Below, one piece after another: positions 18,086 through 26,109 of a stretch of 64,000 nt of DNA. Under the pieces are notes generated by a model, which did no database searches, was not told the DNA's origin, and saw nothing but the letters and a program-made list of their open reading frames with translations. The stretch's first letter is position 1, and each line of letters starts with the position of its first letter. The position numbers and the translations under genes were made by a program. The DNA comes from an uncultured Bacteroidota bacterium (GTDB lineage: Bacteria; Bacteroidota; Bacteroidia; Chitinophagales; Chitinophagaceae), in the NCBI GenBank assembly GCA_903824665.1, contig CAIJXT010000009.1:186001-250000 (forward strand), written 5' to 3'.

Positions 18086-18970
18086 CTATTTGTGCGGTGC
18101 ATCGGAATTCAATTGTCTGAATGCATTAAGTACTGCCTGATGGCCGATTGTAGCATGATCTTCTCCGGGCAAGTAGTCGAAATACACTTTCAGGTTTTTG
18201 TTGTTGTAATTTTCTATTTTCTCTTTAAGCAGATTAGCATCAACCTCCATCACATGGGGCTGTTCGGTTGGTGCTAACCCTTCCTTGCCTACCCCAATAT
18301 ACACCGAGGTGGACATGGATGGGAACGATGCTGTTATTGCTCCCCGAAGTTGCAGTAATGTTCCATTGTTCCACCATACGCTGGGGCTAACGATAATATA
18401 TCGATCAAACATTTGCGTCTTCGTTAGCAATATTTCAGTTGCGAGTAACCCTCCCAGCGATTGCCCGATCAAGGTTGCTGAACTACTGACATTGAAATTT
18501 GCTTTGATGTAGGGTTTCAACTCATTATCCAGAAATGAAATGAACTTTGCAGACCCTCCGGTTGTAGGATACTTTGCTTTATCTGCACTTACAGTGGTCG
18601 GAAAGGTAAAGTCTCTTTTTCTGTCAGTATTGATGATGCCCACTACGATAGCAGGGCGAAGCCTTGCGATCCACTCCATTGAATTGAACTGCACGAGCCC
18701 TACAATGTGTATATAGTCTTCGTCTATGCCTCCATCCAAAAGGTATATCACATCATACCTGGTAGTATCGTCGCGGCTGTAACCGGGTGGCAGGTACATG
18801 TTGAGCGAACGCTGCTCTCCCAGTGCTGCCGATTGAATGGTGTGTACCTCGCCCAGCGAAATGGCTTGCACCGGCAGGTTGCCGCGTTTGGCAGGAACCT
18901 GCGCCAGCGATACAATGCTACAAAACACCAAACACAATGTTGCTATCCTATACATGATCTGTATTATCAT
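18086..18970 (-). CDS. Secreted alpha/beta-hydrolase, enterochelin-esterase-like (Esterase family PF00756)
   Basis: 294 residues from the ATG at 18970; a second ATG at 18955 gives nearly the same signal peptide (MYRIATLCLVFCSIVSLAQ). The esterase D/Fes fold is visible: RSLNMYLPPGY, YDVIYLLDGG (oxyanion region), the nucleophile elbow GQSLGG near residue 170, and LPGEDHATIGH with the catalytic His. Relatives hydrolyse siderophore esters, feruloyl esters or S-formylglutathione; the substrate here is not evident, and no siderophore genes are nearby. The gene lies 31 bp downstream of the GT-C-like gene on the same strand, suggesting one transcript. Confidence 0.85.
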   Translation of the reverse strand: MIIQIMYRIATLCLVFCSIVSLAQVPAKRGNLPVQAISLGEVHTIQSAALGEQRSLNMYLPPGYSRDDTTRYDVIYLLDGGIDEDYIHIVGLVQFNSMEWIARLRPAIVVGIINTDRKRDFTFPTTVSADKAKYPTTGGSAKFISFLDNELKPYIKANFNVSSSATLIGQSLGGLLATEILLTKTQMFDRYIIVSPSVWWNNGTLLQLRGAITASFPSMSTSVYIGVGKEGLAPTEQPHVMEVDANLLKEKIENYNNKNLKVYFDYLPGEDHATIGHQAVLNAFRQLNSDAPHK

Positions 18971-19001
18971 AACGAAGGTATAACCAATTTGCCTACAGGT
19001 G

Positions 19002-20489
19002 TCAATTCTTATCAGTGACTGTGCGGCGGTAGAGCGCAAAAGCCCCGCCAACATAAACCGTATCTCTGAAAAAGCCTGCAGGCAGCTGATCTGCCTCAGA
19101 AACAGAGACATAGTAATAATTTATCGCCGTGTCTTTGTTGGCTGCTCCACTGCCAGCAATAGTGAATTGCCCGGGGAAATAATGCTGCGCATTATACATG
19201 AAGGAAGGTTCATGTATCCATCCAACGCAGACTTTCACCATTCTGGCACCTTTGTGTTGCATCTTTATTCGTTCCAGCACCACATTATCAGCCGCATTAT
19301 ACCACCATAAGTGTGTATGTGTTACATTGGCATTGCTACAAAAATTATAACAACCTGCACCAAAGAAAACAAGCCCGATAATTGTACCTAAAATTTTATG
19401 CCCATTCACTATATGATTCAGCCAATGAACAAGGTGAATAAAAAACAAGGGTATGAAGAACAATGCTGTTCGATCGATAACATAATTGATGCCAAACAAT
19501 GCATGTTGTAAGATAACTGAAACTGCAGGAATGAAAAACAGCAAGTAGAGAACAACTCCGATTTGCAAACTGCGGTTCGGTAAAACTTTACCTTGGACTG
19601 TTTTTATGTACAGCACAAACCAATATACGGACGGCAACACCGAGAACACGGCAATAACAATACCCAGTATTTTTATTGTATCCTTAGTACTGTTCGAAAT
19701 CAGTATTGCTTCCTTCAGCAAAGAGGAAACTGTGTCAGCCCAGAATCCGTTGGTACCCATAAACTGCAGCCCGTCGTGACCATATACATTAAAAAGCGGC
19801 ACTGTGATCAATGCTGCGAGCACAACAGCAGAAGCCAGCAACAGCAGAAATTCGTGACCAGATTTTGTTCTCAGCTCAGCCGAACGCCCGAACAGCATTC
19901 TATGCACAATTGTTACACCACAAACAGCCAAATAGAAATTAATAAAGGAGAAAATACTGTATACTGATAAAATGGCTGCTATAAGACTTACAATCAAAAA
20001 ATACGACCTGCCTGCATTGATATACCGTAACAAATAAAGAACACTTACCGACAAGAGTGCCAGAGCGAGGCCGTACCCTCGGCTCAAACCCCAGAACTGG
20101 AATAGCAAAGGGCTTACGACATTGAGCAAAACAAAACCTGCAAGACCCAGCCACCTGCGGAGTGTAAGCAAAGAACAAATGCCGTAGGTGGACAATAAGA
20201 AAATGACCTGTGCCACTAAACTATCTGCACGTAAAAAAAACAGACTGTCGGTGAAATACTCGACGAGAAACTTGCGTATCAACGAATGCAGGACGTGGTT
20301 ATTGGCGCTTGCATAGCGGTTGACGATCAAGTCGGTGTAAGAATGGTGGGCGCTGTAGCCGGTCTCGTCGTGCGTGATGGGCACATTGAAGATGCGCAAT
20401 ACGTTGAGGACGACAAGAACAGATGCGAACATGAAGGCGGCAAACCTGTGGGCAACACCGGAAAGATCAGGAATGCTGAATCTGCGCAT
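19002..20489 (-). CDS. Polytopic membrane protein, GT-C glycosyltransferase-like
   Basis: 495 residues from the ATG at 20489, with about ten to eleven hydrophobic helices. After the first helix comes PITHDETGYSAHH, which resembles the acidic D-E motif in the first extracytoplasmic loop of GT-C enzymes (PMT/ArnT family), and NNHVLHSLI follows as in those proteins. A small soluble C-terminal domain (after ~400) follows the last helices. If correct, it transfers sugars from a polyprenyl-phosphate donor to a lipid or protein on the periplasmic side. The acceptor is unknown. It lies upstream of the esterase gene in a probable two-gene operon. Confidence 0.65.
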   Translation of the reverse strand: MRRFSIPDLSGVAHRFAAFMFASVLVVLNVLRIFNVPITHDETGYSAHHSYTDLIVNRYASANNHVLHSLIRKFLVEYFTDSLFFLRADSLVAQVIFLLSTYGICSLLTLRRWLGLAGFVLLNVVSPLLFQFWGLSRGYGLALALLSVSVLYLLRYINAGRSYFLIVSLIAAILSVYSIFSFINFYLAVCGVTIVHRMLFGRSAELRTKSGHEFLLLLASAVVLAALITVPLFNVYGHDGLQFMGTNGFWADTVSSLLKEAILISNSTKDTIKILGIVIAVFSVLPSVYWFVLYIKTVQGKVLPNRSLQIGVVLYLLFFIPAVSVILQHALFGINYVIDRTALFFIPLFFIHLVHWLNHIVNGHKILGTIIGLVFFGAGCYNFCSNANVTHTHLWWYNAADNVVLERIKMQHKGARMVKVCVGWIHEPSFMYNAQHYFPGQFTIAGSGAANKDTAINYYYVSVSEADQLPAGFFRDTVYVGGAFALYRRTVTDKN

Positions 20490-20567
20490 GGATGTAAAAA
20501 TATACAAAATACACTTGCATGAGGTTGGTTGCCAGCGGCAATTTTTGGTGCAAATCTGCTACTGCCA

Positions 20568-21458
20568 TCAGGCTACTGTATGGTGTTTTTGCGCACTTTT
20601 TCGCGCAATTTCCTGTTTTCGTACTTTTCTGCTTAATGTGTTGATTGTCTTATTTTTACGAAACCTATTATTTTTACTTTTTGCGCAGTTTTTGCGCACT
20701 TGCTTCTCACTTTGGGATTGTGGATGTAGCTGGGTTGGGGCTGTTTCGGGGGTATCGTTTTCGGTGGTGGTTGGTTCTTCAGTTAGGGGATCTGGCTCTG
20801 TGGAAGGTGTGTTATCGGATGCTTTTTGAGGGTCTTTCGGGAGGGTGCTGATCTCTTCTTCGGAGGGGAATGGGATACCCCAGCGCTCGTAGGTTTCTAC
20901 GGTTTCGGGATCGGAGAAGAATGCTTCGCGATGGTCGATCAGCGTTTCGGTTCTGTCGGGGTCGGGGAAAGGGATGGTACCGGAGAGGCCTGTGAAATGG
21001 GCTGGAAGGAGGGTGTCCCGGTTGATGTTGGCACGGGAGGTCATGTATTCATCGAGGTAGGGCATGACGGCTTGTGCCAGTTCGGGGTTCTTTGCTTGGA
21101 GCATATCCATAAAGTGGCCGCACAGCTCGATGGACTCGTTGAGGGCGGCACGGCTTTTAAGGTTTTTGATGGTGCGGGTGAGCTTGTACAATGCGTCGAT
21201 CTCTACGGGCTTGACCGGGTCTGTGACGCGGCGCTCTGACAGGTACCGCTCTGTAAGGTTGCCGAAGATGTGGTAGCAGTTCTCTACGAGTATAGCGGGC
21301 AGGTGTTCGGCTGATTTTTTGAGCCGGTCCCAGTCGCCCTCTCTGACCCAGTAGGAGAGGCTACGACGGCTGATTTCGAGTATGGCGGCGATCTGGGTTT
21401 TGTTGAGGCCGGTCTGGAAGTAGAGATTGCGGGCCTGTTGCTTTTTTTCGGTATTCAT
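20568..21458 (-). CDS. Orphan terminase-small-subunit-like HTH protein with a basic repetitive tail
   Basis: 296 residues from the ATG at 21458 (MNTEKKQQARNLYFQTG). Residues 8-45 form a helix-turn-helix of the kind found in phage terminase small subunits and the gpP N-terminus-related family (LNKTQIAAILEISRRSLSYWVREGDWDRLK). A helical middle part follows (LTRTIKNLKSRAALNESIEL), then a Pro/Thr/Glu-rich linker (~205-245), then a Lys/Arg/Cys-rich tail (QVRKNCAKS, RKVRKQEIARKSAQK) encoded by GTGCGCAAAAA-like repeats. No terminase large subunit, portal or capsid gene is nearby, so it is not part of an intact prophage here. Fragments resembling its 3' end occur at 10.7-11.2 kb, and a perfect 28-bp palindrome lies upstream. 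The function is unknown; DNA binding is expected. Confidence 0.75.
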   Translation of the reverse strand: MNTEKKQQARNLYFQTGLNKTQIAAILEISRRSLSYWVREGDWDRLKKSAEHLPAILVENCYHIFGNLTERYLSERRVTDPVKPVEIDALYKLTRTIKNLKSRAALNESIELCGHFMDMLQAKNPELAQAVMPYLDEYMTSRANINRDTLLPAHFTGLSGTIPFPDPDRTETLIDHREAFFSDPETVETYERWGIPFPSEEEISTLPKDPQKASDNTPSTEPDPLTEEPTTTENDTPETAPTQLHPQSQSEKQVRKNCAKSKNNRFRKNKTINTLSRKVRKQEIARKSAQKHHTVA

Positions 21459-21524
21459 AATGATAGGTTTTGGTATTTGGGCATAAAGGTCGTTTGGGTT
21501 TTGGTGGTGGGCAAAAGGGGTGTA

Positions 21525-21552
21525 TATGATATGCAGCCAGCTGCATATCATA
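21525..21552. promoter_or_regulatory. Perfect 13-bp inverted repeat upstream of the HTH gene
   Basis: TATGATATGCAGC (21525-21537), two bases, then GCTGCATATCATA (21540-21552). A partial half-site, CGATATGATA, follows at 21563-21572. It lies 67-94 bp upstream of the HTH start codon and does not lie in a credible gene. It could be an operator for autoregulation or a recognition site for the HTH protein (inference). Confidence 0.55.
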
Positions 21553-21638
21553 AGACGTATACGCGATATGATAAAAAGTTCTTTCGGCTGTGGGAGCGGG
21601 TTTTGGGGCGAATTTATGTTTGGCAAACAATGGGGGCT

Positions 21639-21771
21639 CGAATGAGCGTTTTGAACGGGTCGAGGGGTTTACCACCCCAGCTGTAAAAAAGGCTTCGCTT
21701 TTTTACAGCATCCCCTCCTAAAACAGGAGGGGAGTTTTCCTTCTCGAATGAGCGCTTTGCTTTGGTCGAGA
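21639..21771 (+). repeat. Repeat R3, left copy (island boundary)
   Basis: Begins CGAATGAGCG...GGGTCGAGG and ends CGAATGAGCGC...GGTCGAGAGG, so the unit is itself bounded by a short direct repeat. Inside are two hairpins: GCTGTAAAAAA (21680-21690) with TTTTTTACAGC (21699-21709), and CCCCTCCT with AGGAGGGG (21712-21732). A second copy in the same orientation lies at 27675-27856. Confidence 0.8.
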
Positions 21772-21952
21772 GGTACTGAATTTTCCTGTGGTATGTAAAG
21801 ATGTTTCTCTGCGCGGCCACCCGCGGGGCTATGCGCTTGATCAACATGACAAAATTCGAGTAGTAATGCTTTGCCCATCCGCTCGTACTTTTTTCTACAG
21901 CGAGACTTTTATTATTGTTCTTTTGCCTTGATGCAAAAAGAACCAAAAAATC

Positions 21953-22156
21953 AAGGCTGTTCGGCTGTATGCGTTTTGGTGCTGCCGGATCCACATCTAC
22001 GACAGCAAAAGGTGCCATCATGGGGTGGACTTCTTTTCTACTATCAGCAGTTGGGCTGGGTGTTTTTTGTTACTTTTTTTAGTTTGTTGCCGCCGGTCGG
22101 GAGAACGGGCGCCGCAGTGGACGTAGTCGGAGACTAGCGCCCAACATGTTTTTTTA
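21953..22156 (+). repeat. Repeat R2, copy a (5' truncated)
   Basis: Matches the right two-thirds of the copy at 26110-26456, from GTTTTGGTGCTGCCGGA through CATCTACGACAGCAAAAGG, CTACTATCAGCAGTTGGGC, GTTTGTTGCCGCCGGTCGGG and GACTAGCGCCCAACATG. Short open frames across it are not conserved as proteins between copies. Confidence 0.8.
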
Positions 22157-22235
22157 GAAAGCTTACAACAGCGGAATGAAACCACTCATTACCTGCCCTC
22201 ATTGTCCTACTTTTCTTTTTTTTCGCAAAAAAGAA

Positions 22236-22474
22236 AAGTAGCAAAAGAAAAAGGCGATTTTTTGCCAAAGGCTCCGCCGGCAAAAAAATAGCTCTACGCT
22301 GCTATCCTTCGGCGCTATGGGGCTGCATGGCACTGGTTTGCTGCCTATGCAGTGCTGCTTATGGACAGCTGTGCAGGGTTGTTCGCTGGTATGGTTTTGG
22401 TGCTACCGGATGCACATCTACGACAGCAAAAGGTGCCATCAGAGGTTGGACTTCTTTTCTACTATCAGCAGTTG
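22236..22474 (+). repeat. Repeat R2, copy b (3' truncated by repeat P)
   Basis: Matches the left part of the copy at 26110-26456 (GCTCCGCCGGCAAAAAAATA, GCTATCCTTCGGCGCTA, GGACAGCTGTGCAGGGTTGT) and stops at CTATCAGCAGTTGGG, where a 60-bp repeat P begins. An AT-rich hairpin (ACTTTTCTTTTTT with its complement) lies just left of it, at 22209-22239. Confidence 0.8.
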
Positions 22475-22534
22475 GGTTTCGCAAGCGTGACGCTTGCGGG
22501 CGAAAGGACCAAGCGGACGCTTGGACCAGGCGGG
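22475..22534 (+). repeat. 60-bp double-hairpin repeat P, copy 1
   Basis: GGTTT, then hairpin 1 CGCAAGCGTGACGCTTGCG (8-bp stem, TGA loop), a GGCGAAAGGA spacer, hairpin 2 CCAAGCGGACGCTTGG (7-bp stem), and the end ACCAGGCGGG. The arms of the two hairpins share AAGCG/CGCTT, so they can also pair with each other. The left edge is fused to R2 copy b, the right edge to a truncated gene copy. Confidence 0.9.
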
Positions 22535-22592
22535 CAAAGAAATAAAAGATGAATTGGTTGTGAGAAAATCTACCATAACATTAGATACCTAA
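22535..22592 (+). pseudogene. 3' fragment of the small membrane protein gene at 22770
   Basis: Identical to the last 58 coding bases of the gene at 22770-22979 (KEIKDELVVRKSTITLDT and stop), but preceded directly by repeat P copy 1 instead of the 5' part of the gene. A duplication followed by deletion or recombination at the repeat explains it. Confidence 0.85.
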
Positions 22593-22631
22593 ACCCAATT
22601 ATTTTCAAACTGAGACGATACGTTTAACAGA
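22535..22631 (+). repeat. 97-bp exact direct repeat, first copy (pair of 22922-23018)
   Basis: Identical to 22922-23018, from CAAAGAAATAAAAGATG to TACGTTTAACAGAG. In both copies it leads directly into a repeat P. It holds the 3' end of the small membrane protein gene and its 3' flank. Confidence 0.9.
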
Positions 22632-22691
22632 GGTTTCGCAAGCGTGACGCTTGCGGAGGAAAGGACCAAGCGGACGCTTGGACCAGGCGGG
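22632..22691 (+). repeat. 60-bp double-hairpin repeat P, copy 2
   Basis: Both hairpins are intact (CGCAAGCGTGACGCTTGCG and CCAAGCGGACGCTTGG). Preceded by ACGTTTAACAGA, as in copies 3 and 6, so the conserved unit may extend about 12 bp to the left. It lies 78 bp upstream of the small membrane protein gene. Confidence 0.9.
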
Positions 22692-22769
22692 GAACAATAA
22701 GAAGAGTCTGCAATCGCAGCCTTTTTTTATATACCTTTATCCAACAACACATTGTAAAAAAGATACAAA

Positions 22770-22979
22770 ATGGATGAGGTTCGGATATTTATCGTCATTG
22801 CCTTAATTCTACTAGGTATATTCATTACACGCATGATATTCAGTATTCCTACTATTGTTAGGCAATTAAAATCACAAACAAACCTTCTCTGTTTAATTGC
22901 TAAAAAACCAGGCGCATCGGACAAAGAAATAAAAGATGAATTGGTTGTGAGAAAATCTACCATAACATTAGATACCTAA
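22770..22979 (+). CDS. Small single-pass membrane protein of unknown function
   Basis: 69 residues. One N-terminal hydrophobic helix (IFIVIALILLGIFITRMIF), then a soluble tail (IVRQLKSQTNLLCLIAKKPGASDKEIKDELVVRKS) with a short helix resembling half of a helix-turn-helix (ASDKEIKDELVVRKSTI), too short to assign. The ATG at 22770 follows an A-rich leader. A near-match to the -7 consensus (TACCTTTA at 22732-22739) would give a leader of about 25 bases. The gene sits between two P repeats, and its 3' end is duplicated at 22535-22592, which supports it having been a real unit that moved or duplicated as a block. The base composition is AT-rich like the rest of the island. Confidence 0.5.
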   Translation: MDEVRIFIVIALILLGIFITRMIFSIPTIVRQLKSQTNLLCLIAKKPGASDKEIKDELVVRKSTITLDT

Positions 22980-23018
22980 ACCCAATTATTTTCAAACTGA
23001 GACGATACGTTTAACAGA
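22922..23018 (+). repeat. 97-bp exact direct repeat, second copy
   Basis: Same sequence as 22535-22631. Here it is in its original context, at the 3' end of the intact small membrane protein gene, running into repeat P copy 3. Confidence 0.9.
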
Positions 23019-23078
23019 GGTTTCGCAAGCATGACGCTTGCGGAGGAAAGGACCAACCGAACGCTTGGACCAGGCGGG
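23019..23078 (+). repeat. 60-bp double-hairpin repeat P, copy 3 (diverged)
   Basis: Same length and frame as the others, but with three substitutions (CGCAAGCATGACGCTTGCG in hairpin 1; CCAACCGAACGCTTGG in hairpin 2) that weaken both stems. It ends 16 bp before the start codon of the lipoprotein gene. Confidence 0.9.
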
Positions 23079-23094
23079 ATATAATATTGCGACT

Positions 23095-24129
23095 ATGGCT
23101 AGTATTTACCACAAGTTGATTGACAAGTTGACATTTGTAAGCAACATTCTTCGCTACGTGCTTTGCTTACTGTTTTTCAGCTGGCTAGCTTCCTCCTGCC
23201 GAGAAAAAGACAAAAATGTATCTCCCAAATGTGAAGGTTTCTTCGTTTCTACGTTCAATTTCAATAGTGGGAGGCCATATGATGCCCAGGAATGTATCAT
23301 TTTTACCAATTCAGAACACAATGATGGATTTAAAAATTTACATGGACTAAACACGGGTATGCCCATTAAAGGCTTAATATATAACTGGAGAAATCGCCAC
23401 TACTATTTTACTAAACCAGTTGGAAAAGGAACTCCATCTTGGAAATTTAGCTATTTCAATCTCGATCTTTTACAGGTTAATGAAATAGGGAGGTCTGTCT
23501 TTGAAGATACATCAAATCACGCTGCAATGTATACTTTCATGACGTGCAATACTCTTTCGGATATTGTATATTGCTTTACACAACAAGGCGATACTTGTAA
23601 ACTATTTGAAGTGAGCCGCAACGGTGTATTTGGTATATGCCAGATAGGTGTTTTCGACACCGCATACGATATTTGGAGTGTAGCTGTTGACGAAAGTTCG
23701 GGTTACATTTTTATACTCCAGGGGAACACATTAAAAAAAATAAACCCAAACACTGGAAATACATCGGATGTTGCAACTTATTCCGATGCCGACCCCGGTT
23801 GGCTGAATTATAACGACAATGATAAAATGTTTTACGCACTTGATCGTCGAGGGCAGTACAGGCTTCTGCGGATAAATCCTGCAAATGGGGCACTGACAGT
23901 GCAGGGTACGATAAGCGGTGTGGATACAACCAAGTATTATTCCCAACTTACATTTGACCGGTGTAACAACCAACTTATTATTTTGCAGCAGGAAAAGCCT
24001 GCAAGTACATTTTATCTTAACGCCTACTGGATAACCCTTAAGGATGCCAAATTGGCCAAGTCAGTCCTTCATCTTTGGGCTACAGATCATGTGAGCTACA
24101 TAAATGGACCGTTTCCCGAAAAAAAATGA
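23095..24129 (+). CDS. Putative lipoprotein with propeller-like repeats
   Basis: 344 residues from the ATG at 23095. The signal sequence ends in a lipobox-like LASSC (YVLCLLFFSWLASSC), so it is probably a lipoprotein. A TTG at 23038 is in frame but would translate part of repeat P, so I reject it. The mature part has blade-like segments (DIWSVAVDESSGYIFILQGNTLKKINPNTGN; GWLNYNDNDKMFYALDRRGQYRLLRINPANGAL; YSQLTFDRCNNQLIILQQE), which suggests a beta-propeller. No catalytic motif was seen. It is placed between repeat P copies 3 and 4 and is more AT-rich than the housekeeping genes of the window, which suggests transfer with the island. The function is unknown. Confidence 0.7.
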   Translation: MASIYHKLIDKLTFVSNILRYVLCLLFFSWLASSCREKDKNVSPKCEGFFVSTFNFNSGRPYDAQECIIFTNSEHNDGFKNLHGLNTGMPIKGLIYNWRNRHYYFTKPVGKGTPSWKFSYFNLDLLQVNEIGRSVFEDTSNHAAMYTFMTCNTLSDIVYCFTQQGDTCKLFEVSRNGVFGICQIGVFDTAYDIWSVAVDESSGYIFILQGNTLKKINPNTGNTSDVATYSDADPGWLNYNDNDKMFYALDRRGQYRLLRINPANGALTVQGTISGVDTTKYYSQLTFDRCNNQLIILQQEKPASTFYLNAYWITLKDAKLAKSVLHLWATDHVSYINGPFPEKK

Positions 24130-24248
24130 TTTTTTTTGATTCTTTTATTCACAACAAAGTATTAATTATGTTAATAGGCAACTTAATTTCAACGACAGAT
24201 GGCCATGTGGAAACTTCTTGGGTTATCGAGAACTTTACCGATAGTAGT

Positions 24249-24308
24249 GGTTTCGCAAGCGTGACGCTTGCGGAGGAAAGGACCAAGCGGACGCTTGGAC
24301 CAGGCGGG
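24249..24308 (+). repeat. 60-bp double-hairpin repeat P, copy 4
   Basis: Both hairpins are intact. It begins about 120 bp after the lipoprotein stop codon. Its right edge is fused to a 31-bp piece of R2. Confidence 0.9.
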
Positions 24309-24339
24309 GGTTGGACTTCTTTTCTACTATCAGCAGTTG
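24309..24339 (+). repeat. R2 fragment between two P repeats
   Basis: GGTTGGACTTCTTTTCTACT and the following bases up to CAGCAGTTG equal the right end of R2 copy b and stop at the same base, where repeat P copy 5 begins. Confidence 0.85.
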
Positions 24340-24399
24340 GGTTTCGCAAGCGTGACGCTTGCGGGCGAAAGGACCAAGCGGACTCTTGGACCAGGCGGG
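24340..24399 (+). repeat. 60-bp double-hairpin repeat P, copy 5
   Basis: Same junction with R2 as copy 1 (CAGTTGGG then TTTCGC). One substitution in hairpin 2 (CCAAGCGGACTCTTGG). It lies 27 bp beyond the 3' end of the NHL/T9SS gene on the opposite strand. Confidence 0.9.
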
Positions 24400-24425
24400 A
24401 CAGCAACAAAGGCAGAATGCCATAA

Positions 24426-25742
24426 TTAGTCCTTTACAAACCTAACCGCATACACACTATTGATCCTTACAAAGTAAAGCCCCCTCGGAAGATTGCTTAC
24501 ATTCATTACTACCTCCTTTGTATTGGAGGTAGATAGCGTTTCCTTTAGCGCTTGACCCTGGATGTTCACAATTGCTATTTTATCAATCACTAAATCAGCA
24601 GTGATTTTTATTGTATTTCGAGCAGGGTTTGGGTGGATGTTTGTGTTTAGTGAAGAAGAGTTTATGGCATCTACCGCATTGATAGACGTGATTTTTCTTA
24701 TCCTGCCATTAGAAACATCTGCTATGTATAAGCTACCTTCATTAACAACTGCACAGTTTGGTTTGTTTAAATGGGCAAACGTCGCTAATCCGCCGTCACC
24801 ACTGAATCCCATAATACCGCTACCAGCAATTGTAGAAATCATTCCTGTTATATTCACTTTTCGCACAACGTGCGCAAAATTATCTGATATATAAATATTG
24901 TTGTAGTTATCAACATTAACTCCATTAGGTGCATCTAACGTGGCAGCCGTAGCGAGGCTTCCATCCCCACTACTTCCTGTTGATCCATTTCCTGCGATTG
25001 TAGAAATAATACCAGAGGTATTAATCTTACGAATGCGCCTATTCATCCAATCAGCAACATAAATTTCATCTGATGAATTTAATGCAAGTCCACTGGGAGT
25101 TTTCATTTGTGCATTTATCGCTGGACCGCCATCGCCACTATACCCCCCACTACCGTTTCCTGCAATCGTGGAAATAATTCCAGATGTGTTAATTGATCGA
25201 ACAACATGGTTTCCTCCATCAGTAAAATAAATCACTCCTGTTTTATCAACAGCAATTCCGTACGGCGCGTATAAATTTGCATTTGTCGCTTGCCCACCGT
25301 CGCCGCTGTAGCCGATTGTGCCATTTCCAGCTATTGTGCTAATAACACCGGTAGCATTAATCTTTCGTATAACGTGGCTACCATATTCAGTGACAAATAG
25401 ATTATTGTTAGTGTCTATAGCGATACCAATTGGGCGATACAATTGAGCATCTATTGCAGGCCCTCCATCGCCGTTATGGCCAGCAACACCAGTTCCTGCT
25501 ATAGTAGAAATAATGCCTAGAGTATTTACTTTTCTAATTTTATTGTTGGAAGCATCAGTTATAAACATGTTTCCATATTTATCGAATACTAAATTAGCTG
25601 GATTATTTAATTCTGCTGATGTTGCTGGCGTATTGTCTCCGGCACTGCCGCTGTTACCATTGCCCACAACTGTAGTAATTGTTTGTCCTTGAACACATAA
25701 AAAGAGGCACTGCAATGCAAAAAATAGTGTAAGAATTTTCAT
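24426..25742 (-). CDS. NHL-repeat protein with T9SS type A sorting domain
   Basis: 438 residues from the ATG at 25742, which gives a signal peptide (MKILTLFFALQCLFLCVQG); longer frames upstream add sequence unlike the family and lie across the promoter. Residues ~20-345 hold about six NHL units of ~55 residues (GIISTIAGNGSGGYSGDGGPAINAQMKTPSGLALNSSDEIYVADWMNRRIRKINTSG is one), forming a six-bladed propeller. The last ~75 residues (IHPNPARNTIKITA, LPRGLYFVRINS) are a T9SS type A sorting domain. Surface exposed; the ligand is unknown. Unlike the NHL gene at 7.4 kb, its repeats differ at DNA level, so they are older. It is the only island gene on the minus strand. Confidence 0.88.
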   Translation of the reverse strand: MKILTLFFALQCLFLCVQGQTITTVVGNGNSGSAGDNTPATSAELNNPANLVFDKYGNMFITDASNNKIRKVNTLGIISTIAGTGVAGHNGDGGPAIDAQLYRPIGIAIDTNNNLFVTEYGSHVIRKINATGVISTIAGNGTIGYSGDGGQATNANLYAPYGIAVDKTGVIYFTDGGNHVVRSINTSGIISTIAGNGSGGYSGDGGPAINAQMKTPSGLALNSSDEIYVADWMNRRIRKINTSGIISTIAGNGSTGSSGDGSLATAATLDAPNGVNVDNYNNIYISDNFAHVVRKVNITGMISTIAGSGIMGFSGDGGLATFAHLNKPNCAVVNEGSLYIADVSNGRIRKITSINAVDAINSSSLNTNIHPNPARNTIKITADLVIDKIAIVNIQGQALKETLSTSNTKEVVMNVSNLPRGLYFVRINSVYAVRFVKD

Positions 25743-25756
25743 AGGATAAATTTTAC

Positions 25757-25789
25757 CAAAATTACTCCAAATTTCATTTATATAGCAAA
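25757..25789 (-). promoter_or_regulatory. Promoter of the NHL/T9SS gene (-33 TTTG, -7 TAATTTTG)
   Basis: On the minus strand TTTG (25786-25789), a 21-bp spacer and TAATTTTG (25757-25764) match the Bacteroidota promoter pattern. The leader before the ATG at 25742 would be about 10 bases. Confidence 0.6.
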
Positions 25790-26109
25790 TATTCATTTTT
25801 ATAGCATTTTTTATAAAATCACGTTCTTGTCTTAATTGCGTATTATTTATAACCTTTAAAAGTCTATTCATATGCCGCGTGTAGCCATAATTATATATTC
25901 TACTTTTCCACCACAACATAATAAATTCTGTCGTGTAAATTCAGGTGTATAAAGTGCTACATCCAACATTAGTAGCATCCCTACAGCGGCCGATGGCACG
26001 CAGATGAATAATAATCAGTGGTCGACTATTTTTATGGATCAAAACAAAAAAATCAATGTATTCTCGCTCCTGGCGCAGGTATGGGGTGTTTTGACACCAT
26101 AACTCATGG

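Noticed and set aside
22327..22545. Open frame across R2 and repeat P (similar frame at 26018-26440)
   Set aside because: The frame is not preserved between R2 copies, runs into P, and has no recognisable domain.
23038..23094. TTG start for the lipoprotein gene, 19 codons upstream of the ATG
   Set aside because: It would translate the second half of repeat P; the ATG at 23095 gives a proper lipoprotein signal.
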